Positions 8,944 through 17,370 are shown, numbered from the stretch's first letter. The stretch: 64,000 nt of DNA from Chloroflexota bacterium (GCA_021323855.1 JAJPKE010000029.1:44441-108440), one strand, 5' to 3'. The notes: generated by a model from the sequence alone, not told the origin. Translations and numbers: made by a program.

Positions 8944-9786
8944 ATGAGATATCCACCACGACATTCGCTACAGAAGATATCACCGCTGCGGCATCGTAGA
9001 TACGGGCCTCAGCGCGGCGTGGCAGGTGGTCAGCAGGCAGGGATGATCGGCAATGCCGTATTCCTGCTGCTCGCGCTGGCGGTACTCGCTGTGCTGATGA
9101 GTGTGGCATACACCACAACGACCAGCGCGGCCCTGCCGCTGGCGGGCGCAGCAGCAAAGCAATCCACTCAGTCGCCGTCAACGACCGGCGACCCCTGGAT
9201 ACCGCTCCATTCCCAGGCGCCGGGGGATATTCTCGCTGCGGCACGGCAGAGCGCGCTATTCCAGGAATCCCGTTCCGGCACTGGGGATCAGGTGCATGAT
9301 CTGTCCCGGCTCGGTCGCCCGGTCCTGGTCTCGGCGCTGCGGCCAGCAGGCGTTTCTGCTGCGGAGGTCCCCGACTTCTATATCGTGCCGATTCTGAATC
9401 AGGCCGGGGCGACGACGGATGCCGCCGAACTGGCGCTAAACCCCGCGCATACGGCGGTGCAAGTCATCGCCATCGTCACCTACACTGTTCCTCGCACAGG
9501 CGGTTCAGTTGCCCTGCTCTCGGCTGACCAGGCAACCCGCACCGTGGCCAGCCAATACCCGGAGGCCGCGCAGCCAATTCGCCAGCCGTATCTCGTGTAC
9601 TTCCCGTTAGATCCCGCGTGGCAGGCCAGTCAGAACGGGCAGAACGGCCAACACGTATGGCTGGCGGGGGGCGCGTTGCCCGCCGACCCCGTATGGCTCG
9701 TAACTGCCGCGAAGGGGAAACAATATCTCGCTGGCGATGATGGCAAGACCTATGACCTGAGCCAGTTGCCATTCTGGAAGGGGTAG
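8944..9786 (+). CDS. Membrane-anchored exported protein of unknown function
   Basis: 280 residues. A basic N-terminus (about 35 residues, RHRRYGPQR) precedes one hydrophobic segment (NAVFLLLALAVLAVLMSVAY), then an extracytoplasmic domain rich in Ala, Pro and Gln with no motif I recognise. CGGAGGGA lies 7 bp before the ATG. It follows the C39-like gene with no visible terminator between, so the two probably share the 7637-7712 promoter; partner or regulator of the peptidase-like protein is only a guess. No cysteines are evident, so it is not a lipoprotein. Confidence 0.6.
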   Translation: MRYPPRHSLQKISPLRHRRYGPQRGVAGGQQAGMIGNAVFLLLALAVLAVLMSVAYTTTTSAALPLAGAAAKQSTQSPSTTGDPWIPLHSQAPGDILAAARQSALFQESRSGTGDQVHDLSRLGRPVLVSALRPAGVSAAEVPDFYIVPILNQAGATTDAAELALNPAHTAVQVIAIVTYTVPRTGGSVALLSADQATRTVASQYPEAAQPIRQPYLVYFPLDPAWQASQNGQNGQHVWLAGGALPADPVWLVTAAKGKQYLAGDDGKTYDLSQLPFWKG

Positions 9787-9823
9787 TAACGCTTGTGCAG
9801 TCAACAACACCCTTGAACACCAT

Positions 9824-9888
9824 TGTCAGGTGTTTGTGATGCCGCAGACCAGTAGTGAGACCCACGTGTGATGCGCTTCTGACATCAT
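9824..9888 (+). promoter_or_regulatory. TGTGA direct-repeat array and -10 for the baeRF operon
   Basis: TGTCA 9824, TGTGA 9835, TGAGA 9856 (weak) and TGTGA 9867 are spaced 11, 21, 11 bp, with CATCAT at 9883-9888 as -10, 11 bp after the last repeat. ATG of the first gene is about 50 bp downstream of the predicted start. Confidence 0.55.
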
Positions 9889-9941
9889 GGCATCGTAGCG
9901 AGACATCGCACTGCGGGCGAGTACGCTCCTGGGAGGAACGC

Positions 9942-11273
9942 ATGAATACAATGTCTATGTCCTACCAACCCCATCTATCAACCACCAAACACGACAGGAC
10001 ACACGACCTGTTCCTGCGTCTGGCGGCGCTAGAGCCGTTGCCAGTGCCCAATCATCAGCCCGGGATGATGCTCCCTACCTGGTCTCATGAGTCGCGGGGG
10101 ATAGGAACGCCAGGGGAGCCAGGAGAAGGAAATATTCCAGCTTCTACCAGCGTCGCCAATTCCTCGCCAGCGCAAGGAACGGCGACACAGAGCAGGTATA
10201 TCCCAGTCCTTAGTGTCTACCTGGACCTGCGCCCGCTAATTCAAGGAAATCAGCCAGTCGAGCGCCCATACCAGGTGATGTTGCGGGAACGGCTGCGCCA
10301 GATCGCAGCTACATTTGCGCCGCGTGGCGTAGCCTTCGATACCATACAGGAGGCATCTGCGGAAATCGAGCGGTTTCTGGATACCAACATACCGCCTGAT
10401 ACTGCGGGGGCGGCGCTCTTTGTGAGTGGTCCGCATCACCTGTTTGAAACCCTCCTCAGCGATATGCCCTTTGACTCACAGGTAGTAGTGAGCGCAACGC
10501 CAGACCTTTTCCAACTGGCACGACTTTTGGCCGACCGGGCAGTGGTGGTTGTCGCAACAGTAGAGCTGAATGCCGCCCGGATTTTTCTGTTACACCGGGG
10601 ACGTTTACATGAACTTCGCCAGCTCGCCGATGATTCCAAATATTACCATGAGGTGCGCAGCACGATAGCCATGAATCAGGCGCATTATCAGCGACATGCG
10701 CGCGAGACGCGCGCGCGATTTGCGGGTGAAGTGGCCAGGGACATTGAGCAGGTGGTAGCTCATGAGCAGGTGACACAGGTTATCCTCACGGGAGAGGTCG
10801 AGGCGTTACCGCTCGTTCGTGCAGCGCTTTCGCCGTCGGTGGCAAAATTGGTGCGCGTTATTCCGCGCTCACTTGCAGCAGGAGCAGCGGAGTTTACTGT
10901 GTCAGCCGCCACCATTCTGGACGCGATTCAGCCGTTGCTCCAGGAAGTGAAGGCTGAGCAAGACCATGTTGTGGTCGAGCAACTTGTCGAAGCGATCCAA
11001 TCGGATGGGTTAGGAGTGGCTGGCCTGGAACCAACCTACCATGCCCTCTCCAACGGACAGGCAAGAATGTTGATCTTGCTGGCAAACGATACGCAATCCC
11101 CTGCGCAACAGGTGAATATACCGGGCGAGCTACGATCCAATCTGATCGCCCTTGCTGCTCGAACAGATGCCGGGCTGGCCATTATCGGCGACAGCCCAGA
11201 GCTACAACGGCTGGGCGGTGTTGGCGCGCTACTACGCTATCGTAGCGCCCCAAGCGATATACAAGGAGCCTAG
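9942..11273 (+). CDS. Bacterial eRF1-like (baeRF/VLRF1 family) protein
   Basis: 443 residues from ATG 9942 (GGGAGGAACGC upstream); the track's 9855 start lacks a site. After a disordered first 90 residues come VLSVYLDLRP, then the middle segment VVVVATVELNAARIFLLHRGRL and the C-terminal QVILTGEVEALPLVRAAL. These match the eRF1 domain-2/3-like fold of bacterial archaeo-eRF1 relatives (baeRF10 type). These proteins are related to Vms1/ANKZF1 peptidyl-tRNA hydrolases and are proposed to act in ribosome rescue. No GGQ is visible; whether it cleaves peptidyl-tRNA is unknown. It leads a tight operon (4 bp to the next gene). Confidence 0.65.
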   Translation: MNTMSMSYQPHLSTTKHDRTHDLFLRLAALEPLPVPNHQPGMMLPTWSHESRGIGTPGEPGEGNIPASTSVANSSPAQGTATQSRYIPVLSVYLDLRPLIQGNQPVERPYQVMLRERLRQIAATFAPRGVAFDTIQEASAEIERFLDTNIPPDTAGAALFVSGPHHLFETLLSDMPFDSQVVVSATPDLFQLARLLADRAVVVVATVELNAARIFLLHRGRLHELRQLADDSKYYHEVRSTIAMNQAHYQRHARETRARFAGEVARDIEQVVAHEQVTQVILTGEVEALPLVRAALSPSVAKLVRVIPRSLAAGAAEFTVSAATILDAIQPLLQEVKAEQDHVVVEQLVEAIQSDGLGVAGLEPTYHALSNGQARMLILLANDTQSPAQQVNIPGELRSNLIALAARTDAGLAIIGDSPELQRLGGVGALLRYRSAPSDIQGA

Positions 11274-11277
11274 CATT

Positions 11278-11844
11278 ATGAACGAACAGATTCCGTTGCC
11301 TTACGACGTTGCAGCGTGGGCAGAGTCTCGCTGCCTGGTCAGTACTGCGCGGCTCCTGGCACAGCGGCGTGTCCATTTCCCGAAAGAGCATATCGGGATG
11401 CGTGTGCAGTTTGCGGATGGCACATCGGCGCGCGTCTTTCGCGAGACGGTGATTTACGGGACGCCGCAGAATCCCTGCGTCCTTTTTGTGGAGTTCCGCT
11501 TGCGACTGGTGCGGGGCGCATGGGAACACCAGCTCTTTCGCTGGGAAAGTCTGCTCAACACTCCGCTGTTTGTGGGTTTCCCTGGCTTCGTATCCAAACT
11601 GTGGCTGGCTAACGACGAACACGACATCTATCGAGGAATCTATGAGTGGGATGGCCCACGGCGCGCAGAATACTACGCTCGCTCTCTGTGGCGCGTTCTC
11701 GCGCTGGGATGTGCTCCAGCCTCGATCCACTACTGGGTGCTTCCTGAACAGCGGCGCGATCCACTGCTTGCCACACCACATCTGCTCAATGTCGCTTCTC
11801 CCAGCAGGGGAAACGAGTGGTGGCGCGTGGTCGAGGTTACCTGA
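11278..11844 (+). CDS. Unknown protein, possible dimeric alpha-beta barrel (ABM/YdhR-like)
   Basis: 188 residues from ATG 11278 with AAGGAG 9 bp upstream; the longer track ORF would overlap the previous gene. The stretch CVLFVEFRLRLVRGAWEHQLFRWESL...GFPGFVSKLWLA...YRGIYEWDGP resembles the beta-alpha-beta pattern of YdhR-type antibiotic monooxygenase folds. I recognise no catalytic residue and regard the fold as tentative. Its TGA overlaps the ATG of the FAD monooxygenase (TGATG), so a joint oxidative function with that enzyme is plausible. Confidence 0.6.
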   Translation: MNEQIPLPYDVAAWAESRCLVSTARLLAQRRVHFPKEHIGMRVQFADGTSARVFRETVIYGTPQNPCVLFVEFRLRLVRGAWEHQLFRWESLLNTPLFVGFPGFVSKLWLANDEHDIYRGIYEWDGPRRAEYYARSLWRVLALGCAPASIHYWVLPEQRRDPLLATPHLLNVASPSRGNEWWRVVEVT

Positions 11845-13394
11845 TGCGACCGACCGAGATTCTAGTGGTAGGCGCCGGCCCGACTGGACTCGCTTTGGCA
11901 TTACAAGCCTACGAACACGGCGCCAGTGTCCGTATCATCGAGCGGCGACAGGAAGCGATGCGACCATCACGCGCCCTCATTGTCCATCCACGCACGTTGG
12001 AGGCGCTGCGCCCACTTGGATTGGTAGAGCCATTGCTGGCGCGAGCAGACCGCGCGCCTGAGGGCTACCTGCATGTGGGGTCCCGCGTGATTCATGCGTG
12101 CCTGGGCGACCTCGCGTTAACTGATACAGCATTCCCGCATCTGACATTCATGCGACAGATGGACGTGGAGATGGTGCTAGCGCAGGCGCTCCAGAACCGA
12201 GGAATCCAGGTGGAATGGGGCACGGAGCTGATCGAAGTATCAGATGGGGGTACCAGCGCCAGCGTCACCCTTCAGTCACAGGCGGGTCTTGAGCGCCTGG
12301 CATTTGATTTCGTCGTTGGCTGTGACGGCCCAGAGAGCATTGTGCGCCGCGTTGCTGGTATTGGGTGGCCTGGTAGATCGTACCGGCAGGAGGTGGTGCT
12401 GGCCGACCTTGAACTCGACACTCCCCTTGCTGGCCAAGCCGCCCACGTAGTGGCCGGGCGGCGCGGGCTAGTGTTTGTCTTTGCGCTTGGTGAGCGCGCC
12501 TCTTGGCGGCTGCTGGCAACACAGCCGTCTGGTCAAGACCAGTTCCCATTCGGGCAGCCTGGTCCACCAGTGACCACCACGCAGTTGCAGGCGCTCCTGG
12601 ACAATGCAGGTCTCGACGCGCGAATTACCGATCTCGTCTGGTCGGCGCGGTATCGGATGCAACATCGCATCGCGTCTCGATTGAGCCAGGGGCGGCTCTA
12701 CCTGGCGGGAGATGCCGCACATGCCTTTTCACCAGCGACGGGCCAGGGAATGAACACCGGTATCCAGGATGCGCTCAATCTGGGATGGAAACTGGCATTC
12801 GCAGCCCCGGCAACCGACGCTCCATCCCTTCTCGCCTCCTATGATCTCGAACGCCGCCCGGTAGCGCACCAGGTATTTGCCATGACTCATCTGGCGTTTT
12901 ATGCCGAGGCATCTACGAGCGTGCTGCCATCGCTATTGCGAAGTGTGGTTGCCCCACTCGGCGCTCCCATAGCGCCAGTTCTCCTCAAAAATCGCCGCTT
13001 TGTTGCCGAGGCGATCCGCTGGATATCGCAGTTGCGAGTGGCATATCCCAACAGCCCGCTCTCGGTGGAGGAGCAGCCTCACCTGCGGGGTGGACCCCAC
13101 GTTGGCGACCGCCTCCCTGATATGACCGTCATCTCGAACGGCCAGCGTGTACGGCTGCATGCGCTCCTTGCTCAGCCAGGCATACATGTGCTGTTGCAGC
13201 ACGATGCCAGCGATCTGGACACTACATCCCTCGGCGCGCATGTTACCGTGCAAAGATTGACAAATCTCCCTGGCGCTGGGCTTCTCGCTGTCCGTCCAGA
13301 TGGCTATGTAGGATTCCGGTGCGGCGTTGCTGACATGGGTCAACTGGTGGCGTGGCTCACCCGTATCGGCGCGCTGGTTTCGCCATCTCAGTAG
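11844..13394 (+). CDS. FAD-dependent aromatic-type (class A) monooxygenase
   Basis: 516 residues from the ATG overlapping the upstream stop. It has the three class A flavoprotein hydroxylase signatures: ILVVGAGPTGLALAL for the FAD ADP moiety, VVGCDGPESIVRR (DG motif) and LYLAGDAAHAFSPATGQGMN (GD motif). A C-terminal thioredoxin-like extension (about residues 400-516) is typical of the phenol hydroxylase/TetX/RdmE branch. Substrate is not predictable; candidates are aromatic phenols, quinones or polyketides. Third gene of the baeRF operon, so it may serve quinone or redox homeostasis rather than catabolism. Confidence 0.85.
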   Translation: MRPTEILVVGAGPTGLALALQAYEHGASVRIIERRQEAMRPSRALIVHPRTLEALRPLGLVEPLLARADRAPEGYLHVGSRVIHACLGDLALTDTAFPHLTFMRQMDVEMVLAQALQNRGIQVEWGTELIEVSDGGTSASVTLQSQAGLERLAFDFVVGCDGPESIVRRVAGIGWPGRSYRQEVVLADLELDTPLAGQAAHVVAGRRGLVFVFALGERASWRLLATQPSGQDQFPFGQPGPPVTTTQLQALLDNAGLDARITDLVWSARYRMQHRIASRLSQGRLYLAGDAAHAFSPATGQGMNTGIQDALNLGWKLAFAAPATDAPSLLASYDLERRPVAHQVFAMTHLAFYAEASTSVLPSLLRSVVAPLGAPIAPVLLKNRRFVAEAIRWISQLRVAYPNSPLSVEEQPHLRGGPHVGDRLPDMTVISNGQRVRLHALLAQPGIHVLLQHDASDLDTTSLGAHVTVQRLTNLPGAGLLAVRPDGYVGFRCGVADMGQLVAWLTRIGALVSPSQ

Positions 13395-13494
13395 GATGGG
13401 CAGCGAGCGAGAAGCGACAGGGTGGTGTGGTGCTGAAAGGTGAGGCTCGCCCAGTCTCGTTACCAGCGAATGATAGCCGCTGAGTGCTGACCGT

Positions 13495-13559
13495 TGTGAT
13501 TGTACCGTGTTGTTTGCATGGAATCCTGTGACGTAGTTGTGATGTTGCAAGGCTAGTAT
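13495..13559 (+). promoter_or_regulatory. TGTGA direct-repeat array and -10 for rubrerythrin
   Basis: TGTGA 13495, CGTGT 13506, TGTGA 13527, TGTGA 13538 are spaced 11, 21, 11 bp, and TAGTAT (13554-13559) follows 11 bp after the last repeat. One of the cleanest examples of the island-wide architecture. Leader about 95 nt. Confidence 0.65.
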
Positions 13560-13661
13560 GAGTCCGGCAATAAGCCAAAGTATGAGTTTTAGCGTAAGAA
13601 TCCTTGCACACTATTGCAGTCGCGCAGAGTTCAAAATCGAGGAGAAGAGGAGCGAATCACC

Positions 13662-14051
13662 ATGGATCCGCAGACAAGAGCTAACCTGCTGACCGCCTTG
13701 CACGGCGAAGCATTTGCCTATGCTAAGTACCGGCTTTTTGCTGAACAGGCGCGGCAGCATGGAAACAGCGATCTGGCCGACTTGTTCCATGCGACCGCAC
13801 GTACCGAGCTGTTTGAACATTTTAGGGAAGAGGCGGAGCTTCTGGGACTCGTTGATGATGATGCCGCCAACCTGAAAGATGCTATCAGTGGTGAGGCATA
13901 CGAAATCAACACCATGTACCGCACATTCGCCGAGCAGGCGCAGGCGGCTGGAGATACGGCAGCAGCAGAGCGATTTGCCGAAGTGCGGCAAGACGAAATG
14001 CGCCACCGTGAGGCGTTTGCGGCTGCGCTAGATCGCATTGAGTTGGCATGA
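13662..14051 (+). CDS. Rubrerythrin-type ferritin-like diiron protein
   Basis: 129 residues from ATG 13662, preceded by GGAGAAGAGGAG. Two repeated helical halves carry the diiron ligands: EAFAYAKYRLFAEQA, TARTELFEHFREE, then ISGEAYEINTMYRTFAEQA and RQDEMRHREAF (E, ExxH, E, ExxH pattern). The C-terminal rubredoxin domain of classical rubrerythrin is absent, as in sulerythrin-type proteins, so electrons must come from a separate donor. Family role is peroxide reduction under low oxygen. Monocistronic by appearance, with its own repeat-array promoter. Confidence 0.88.
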   Translation: MDPQTRANLLTALHGEAFAYAKYRLFAEQARQHGNSDLADLFHATARTELFEHFREEAELLGLVDDDAANLKDAISGEAYEINTMYRTFAEQAQAAGDTAAAERFAEVRQDEMRHREAFAAALDRIELA

Positions 14052-14115
14052 GTCATAAGTGTCGAGTCCAGGTCTGGGGGGTAAGGATACGTTCTCTCGA
14101 AACGAGGGATAGTGA

Positions 14116-14130
14116 TGCACACCGTGTGCA
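14116..14130. promoter_or_regulatory. 15 bp palindrome upstream of degenerate receiver gene
   Basis: TGCACAC-C-GTGTGCA is a perfect inverted repeat about 55 bp before the ATG at 14186. It could be an operator; no partner site is visible in the window. Confidence 0.3.
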
Positions 14131-14185
14131 GACGATCAGATGGGCACTCCTGGTTGGCACGAATTGGTAAAGGGAGCTACTGGAA

Positions 14186-14662
14186 ATGGTACAGTGTCCT
14201 ACAAACCGACCAGAGGTTGGACAACAGAGCGCGCGACCGGGCGATGCTGACTCGATGAAGATGGCGACGCTTCGCGTTGCGAAGACCCCGATACTGCTTG
14301 TGATCCCAGATGAGAGTCTACGTGAGACGCTGGAAGTGATCCTGCGAGACGAGGGCTATCCAGTAGTAAGCGTCACTGACGCCGCGCTCGCCGTGCAAAC
14401 CCTCCACCTCAGCCCACACCCATTACTGGTCATCCTCATGCACGGTAGCTACGACGCCCTCGGCTCGTGGTTATTACAATATGTGGCAGCTACGCCGCCA
14501 CATGCGTATCTGCTGCTGAGTACACAACCGCTTTCTGCGCCGGACGTATGGAATCCACACCTGTCTGAACGGGTGCCTGTGGTCGCCTGCCCGTTTGATC
14601 TGGAAAGTTGCCTGGCGCAGATAGCGATGCTCAGCCATGAGCTTGTCGCCCGCTATCCCTAA
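14186..14662 (+). CDS. Degenerate response-regulator receiver-like protein, no output domain
   Basis: 158 residues; GGGAG lies 9 bp before ATG 14186, with an alternative ATG at 14255 where the domain starts. TPILLVIPDESLRETLEVILRDEGYPVVSV matches the first half of a CheY-like receiver. At the phospho-acceptor position (strand 3, LLVILMHGSYDALGSWLL) the Asp is absent. The acidic pair at the N-terminus is reduced to PDE. No DNA-binding domain follows. It therefore looks like a pseudo-receiver working through protein-protein contact. A related stand-alone protein occurs at 20907-21320. Confidence 0.6.
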   Translation: MVQCPTNRPEVGQQSARPGDADSMKMATLRVAKTPILLVIPDESLRETLEVILRDEGYPVVSVTDAALAVQTLHLSPHPLLVILMHGSYDALGSWLLQYVAATPPHAYLLLSTQPLSAPDVWNPHLSERVPVVACPFDLESCLAQIAMLSHELVARYP

Positions 14663-14730
14663 CCCCTAGCGGCGCGGCATTGTTCGATCTGTCACTACTT
14701 CCAGGTATAGCATCTATCTGCCTGCCAGCG

Positions 14731-15201
14731 TCACCCGGCAGCGTGAGGTGAATTCACTCTGTTGAGGAGCATTCTGGCCCATACAACTGCTCGTTCCATC
14801 TCTCCGCTGGTCAATGGCCCTTCGGCGCCTTGCACAAAAAAGCTCTCTGGCGGAGCCAGCAGCATAACCCCTCGCTTATGGAGTTGCCTGGCCAGCGCCG
14901 CTGCGGCTGAACCAGTGAGCCAACGAGATTTTTGAAAGCGCGTATCAAAACACGCAATGGCGACACCGTGTAGCTGCTCGGCAGGAATCTTTGCAAGGAG
15001 CGACTGCATAGCTGGCGTTGGTCGCCATCCCTGGGTTGGGCTGCCCAGAATGAGCAAGTCTACTCCCGCCAAGCGGATAGTAGATTCTGTATCCACTCGA
15101 ACGGCTTCTGCCTGTCCAAACGGACGCAATATGTTCGCTATCATCGTGGCCAGGCGCTCAGTATTTCCATGGCGAGAATCATAGAGCACGAGCGTATTCA
15201 T
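14731..15201 (-). CDS. Flavodoxin-like protein
   Basis: 156 residues, ATG 15201 with GAGAAAGG just upstream. MNTLVLYDSRHGNTERLATMIA is the FMN phosphate-binding loop, LILGSPTQGWRPTPAMQSLL the FMN ring loop. It probably carries single electrons; the low-potential partner could be the NifJ pyruvate oxidoreductase of this island. It is the last of three same-strand genes after acetyl-CoA hydrolase. It could also be a flavodoxin-domain regulator (WrbA/MioC-like), but length and motifs fit short-chain flavodoxin best. Confidence 0.82.
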   Translation of the reverse strand: MNTLVLYDSRHGNTERLATMIANILRPFGQAEAVRVDTESTIRLAGVDLLILGSPTQGWRPTPAMQSLLAKIPAEQLHGVAIACFDTRFQKSRWLTGSAAAALARQLHKRGVMLLAPPESFFVQGAEGPLTSGEMERAVVWARMLLNRVNSPHAAG

Positions 15202-15214
15202 TCCTTTCTCCTTC

Positions 15215-15418
15215 TCATGCGCTCATCGCTTGTGCGCTCATCGGACCTGGTGGAGATGTGTTTGCTGTCGGTCCAGCGGTGATCTTAGATAAACATCCCA
15301 GAAATGCGTTTCCAACCGTTTCCAGTGTCATGGCAGCACTTCCCAGCGTCATCACAAATCGGCGTTGCATGCACACGAATACATCACAATGGTGGCTCAA
15401 CTTCGCAAGGTGGCTCAT
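15215..15418 (-). CDS. Small unknown protein between acetyl-CoA hydrolase and flavodoxin
   Basis: 67 codons from ATG 15418, preceded by GAGGGGAG at 4 bp spacing. The track reports a longer frame (15532), but the ribosome site favours this start. Sequence starts MSHLAKLSHHCDVFVCMQRRF and contains two early cysteines, then a Pro/Ser-rich tail; I recognise no family. It fits neatly in a 266 bp gap of a same-strand gene row, 13 bp before the flavodoxin start. It may be a real small gene or only leader sequence. Confidence 0.35.
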   Translation of the reverse strand: MSHLAKLSHHCDVFVCMQRRFVMTLGSAAMTLETVGNAFLGCLSKITAGPTANTSPPGPMSAQAMSA

Positions 15419-15467
15419 GCGACTCCCCTCACAATGAGGGCAGAAACTCGCTGAACGCTGCGAGCAG

Positions 15468-16823
15468 TTATGACAGCAAATGCAGTTGATAGGCGGCGCG
15501 TTCGAGGGATTCGCGGAACTGCGGAGCGGCAATCGCGATCAAGTTGCGCGCCCGCTCGGCGAGGTCGCGTCCATGCAGCGGCGCGATACCATACTCCGTG
15601 ACGACATAATGCACATGGGCGCGCGAGGTGGTCACTGCTGCGCCCGGCGTCAGAATGGGGACAATGCGTGAAACGAGACCCGCAATGGGCGGCAGATGAA
15701 ATGGCCCGCTTGGCGGAGTTTCTGGCGCTTCTCGCGCTGCATGCGCCTCAACAGGCGCAGCAGCGGTTGCTGGCATCGCAATGATGGGCCGGCCATGCTG
15801 CGCCAGCGCCGCACCCCGGCTGAAATCCATTTGACCGCCGACGCCACTATAGAGCCGCGATCCCACGGATTCCGCGCAGACCTGCCCGGTCAGGTCCACC
15901 TGAATGGCGCTATTGACCGCGACCATGCGCTCAAATTGTCGAATGATGCGCGTATCGTTCGTATAATCCGCCGGACGTAACTCGACCATCGGGTTGTCGT
16001 CAATGAAATCGAGCAGGCGCTGTGACCCGACGACAAAGCTGGCCACGATTTTGCCGCGATCAATGGGCTTGGTAGCGCCGGTAATCACCCCTTGCTCCAC
16101 GAGATCGAGTATCCCGTCAGAAACCATTTCGCTATGGATACCGAGGTCCCGGCGATCCCCCAGCGCTTTGAGCATGGCGTCTGGGATGGCGCCGATTCCC
16201 AATTGCAGCGTGGCGCCATCCTCGATGAGTTCCGCCACCTGCCGCCCAATCTGCGTCTGGATGGCATTGGGCGGCTGTTGCGGGACGGTAAATAGGCTGC
16301 CTTGCCATGACACCGCGTAGTCTATCTGCGAGAGCGGAAGAAAGCTATCGCCGTGCGTTCGTGGAACATGAGGATTGACCAGGGCGATAACCAGGCGCGC
16401 ATGGTCTACTGCTGCGCGGGTCACATCTACTGATGGTCCAAGCGAACAGAAGCCATGAGCGTCCGGCGGCGAGACCTGAACAAAGGCGATGTCAATGGGA
16501 AGCAGGCCACCAGGAGCAAAGAGCGCCGGAACGTCTGACAAGAAGACGGGGGTATAGCTGGCGCGGCCAGCGTTCGCCGCAGCGCGGGTGTTTTCCGCGA
16601 CGAAGAGCGCACGCAGGCTAAAGTGGCCCGCCCAGCGCGCGTCGGTATATGGCGTCGGACCATAGGTGTGCAAATGGGTGATCTCAACGTCTCGCAGTGT
16701 ATCCCCTCGTGAGACCAGCGCCTCGATCAGCGGCGCCGGGGTAGCGCATGCTCCTTGAATGAAAATCCGGTTGCCAGATTGCACCGCCTGCATGGCCTCT
16801 AGCGCCGTACACCAGATCGTCAT
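15468..16823 (-). CDS. Acetyl-CoA hydrolase/transferase family protein (CoA-transferase family I)
   Basis: 451 residues from ATG 16823 (GAGGAG 8 bp upstream; a GTG 6 bp earlier is the track start). Family marks are NRIFIQGACATPAPL, DIAFVQVSPPDAHGFCSLG, LQLGIGAIPDAML, the HSEMVSDGILDL stretch with the catalytic Glu, and YSGVGGQMDF. Such enzymes swap CoA between acetate and succinate, propionate or 4-hydroxybutyrate, or hydrolyse acetyl-CoA. With NifJ in the same island it could turn acetyl-CoA into acetate during fermentation. Upstream on its strand is half of a TGTGA repeat array. Confidence 0.86.
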   Translation of the reverse strand: MTIWCTALEAMQAVQSGNRIFIQGACATPAPLIEALVSRGDTLRDVEITHLHTYGPTPYTDARWAGHFSLRALFVAENTRAAANAGRASYTPVFLSDVPALFAPGGLLPIDIAFVQVSPPDAHGFCSLGPSVDVTRAAVDHARLVIALVNPHVPRTHGDSFLPLSQIDYAVSWQGSLFTVPQQPPNAIQTQIGRQVAELIEDGATLQLGIGAIPDAMLKALGDRRDLGIHSEMVSDGILDLVEQGVITGATKPIDRGKIVASFVVGSQRLLDFIDDNPMVELRPADYTNDTRIIRQFERMVAVNSAIQVDLTGQVCAESVGSRLYSGVGGQMDFSRGAALAQHGRPIIAMPATAAAPVEAHAAREAPETPPSGPFHLPPIAGLVSRIVPILTPGAAVTTSRAHVHYVVTEYGIAPLHGRDLAERARNLIAIAAPQFRESLERAAYQLHLLS

Positions 16824-16986
16824 GTTCACTCCTCGTAGTCATTTTATTCATGCAGCCTATTCATGCGGCGCGATCTCTATCGCTGATACTCGTCCGCGAT
16901 GATGTCTGGGCTGAGTGGTCACGTTGCTCGTTGCTCGTATCTCGTAGCTCGTATATTGTAGACGACTTTCGCGGCCAGACACAGCA

Positions 16987-17020
16987 GAGATAGGCGCTCG
17001 CTGCTCACGATTGCATCACA
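16987..17020 (-). promoter_or_regulatory. Partial TGTGA array for acetyl-CoA hydrolase
   Basis: On the minus strand TGTGA (5' end 17020) and CGTGA (5' end 17009) are 11 bp apart; TATCTC follows at 16992-16987, 12 rather than 11 bp after the last repeat. The distal repeat pair seen elsewhere is missing, so this is the weakest member. Confidence 0.35.
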
Positions 17021-17216
17021 AAAACACCAGTCATTTGCTATTACCTCTTGTTTTTGGCTATACTCACGGCTACACTAGGGATGTGTCACAGAACGACCGG
17101 CGTGGACTACGCCGCTCACGTAAATGGTTCCTGTTGCCATGAGTATCGTTCCTTCGCAACAGGTGGTGAGGAGCTTCTCGCCATGTACAGGCAAGAGAAG
17201 TAGGTTCCACCATACT

Positions 17217-17322
17217 GGAACAGAGCATGCGCGGCTCCAACCAGCAAAGGCCACAGAAATCCCTTCCCTAAAGCACTCACTGCTGGGAAGGGATTTCTGC
17301 GCTGTTGTGACTGCTCTGTTCC
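17217..17322. repeat. Nested two-level inverted repeat
   Basis: Outer arms GGAACAGAGCA (17217-17227) and TGCTCTGTTCC (17312-17322) are perfect over 11 bp. Inner arms CAGAAATCCCTTCCC (17254-17268) and GGGAAGGGATTTCTG (17285-17299) are perfect over 15 bp with a 16 nt loop. The right outer arm overlaps the distal TGTGA repeats of the sulfur operon array. Could be a small non-autonomous mobile element, a cruciform, or a transcription-blocking structure. Confidence 0.75.
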
Positions 17323-17370
17323 ATTTTCCCACCGCTCTGTGAGTGATGTGTGATGCGCCACTGGTCCACT
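17306..17370 (+). promoter_or_regulatory. TGTGA direct-repeat array for the DsrE-TusA-SQR operon
   Basis: TGTGA 17306, TGTTC 17317 (weak), TGTGA 17338, TGTGA 17349: spacing 11, 21, 11 bp. The -10 position (17365-17370) reads TCCACT, a poor hexamer, so this promoter would depend strongly on its activator. Confidence 0.5.

Noticed and set aside
16924-16955. TTGCTCGT/CTCGTAT direct repeats as an operator
   Set aside because: Irregular spacing and not in phase with either flanking promoter; more likely simple-sequence drift.
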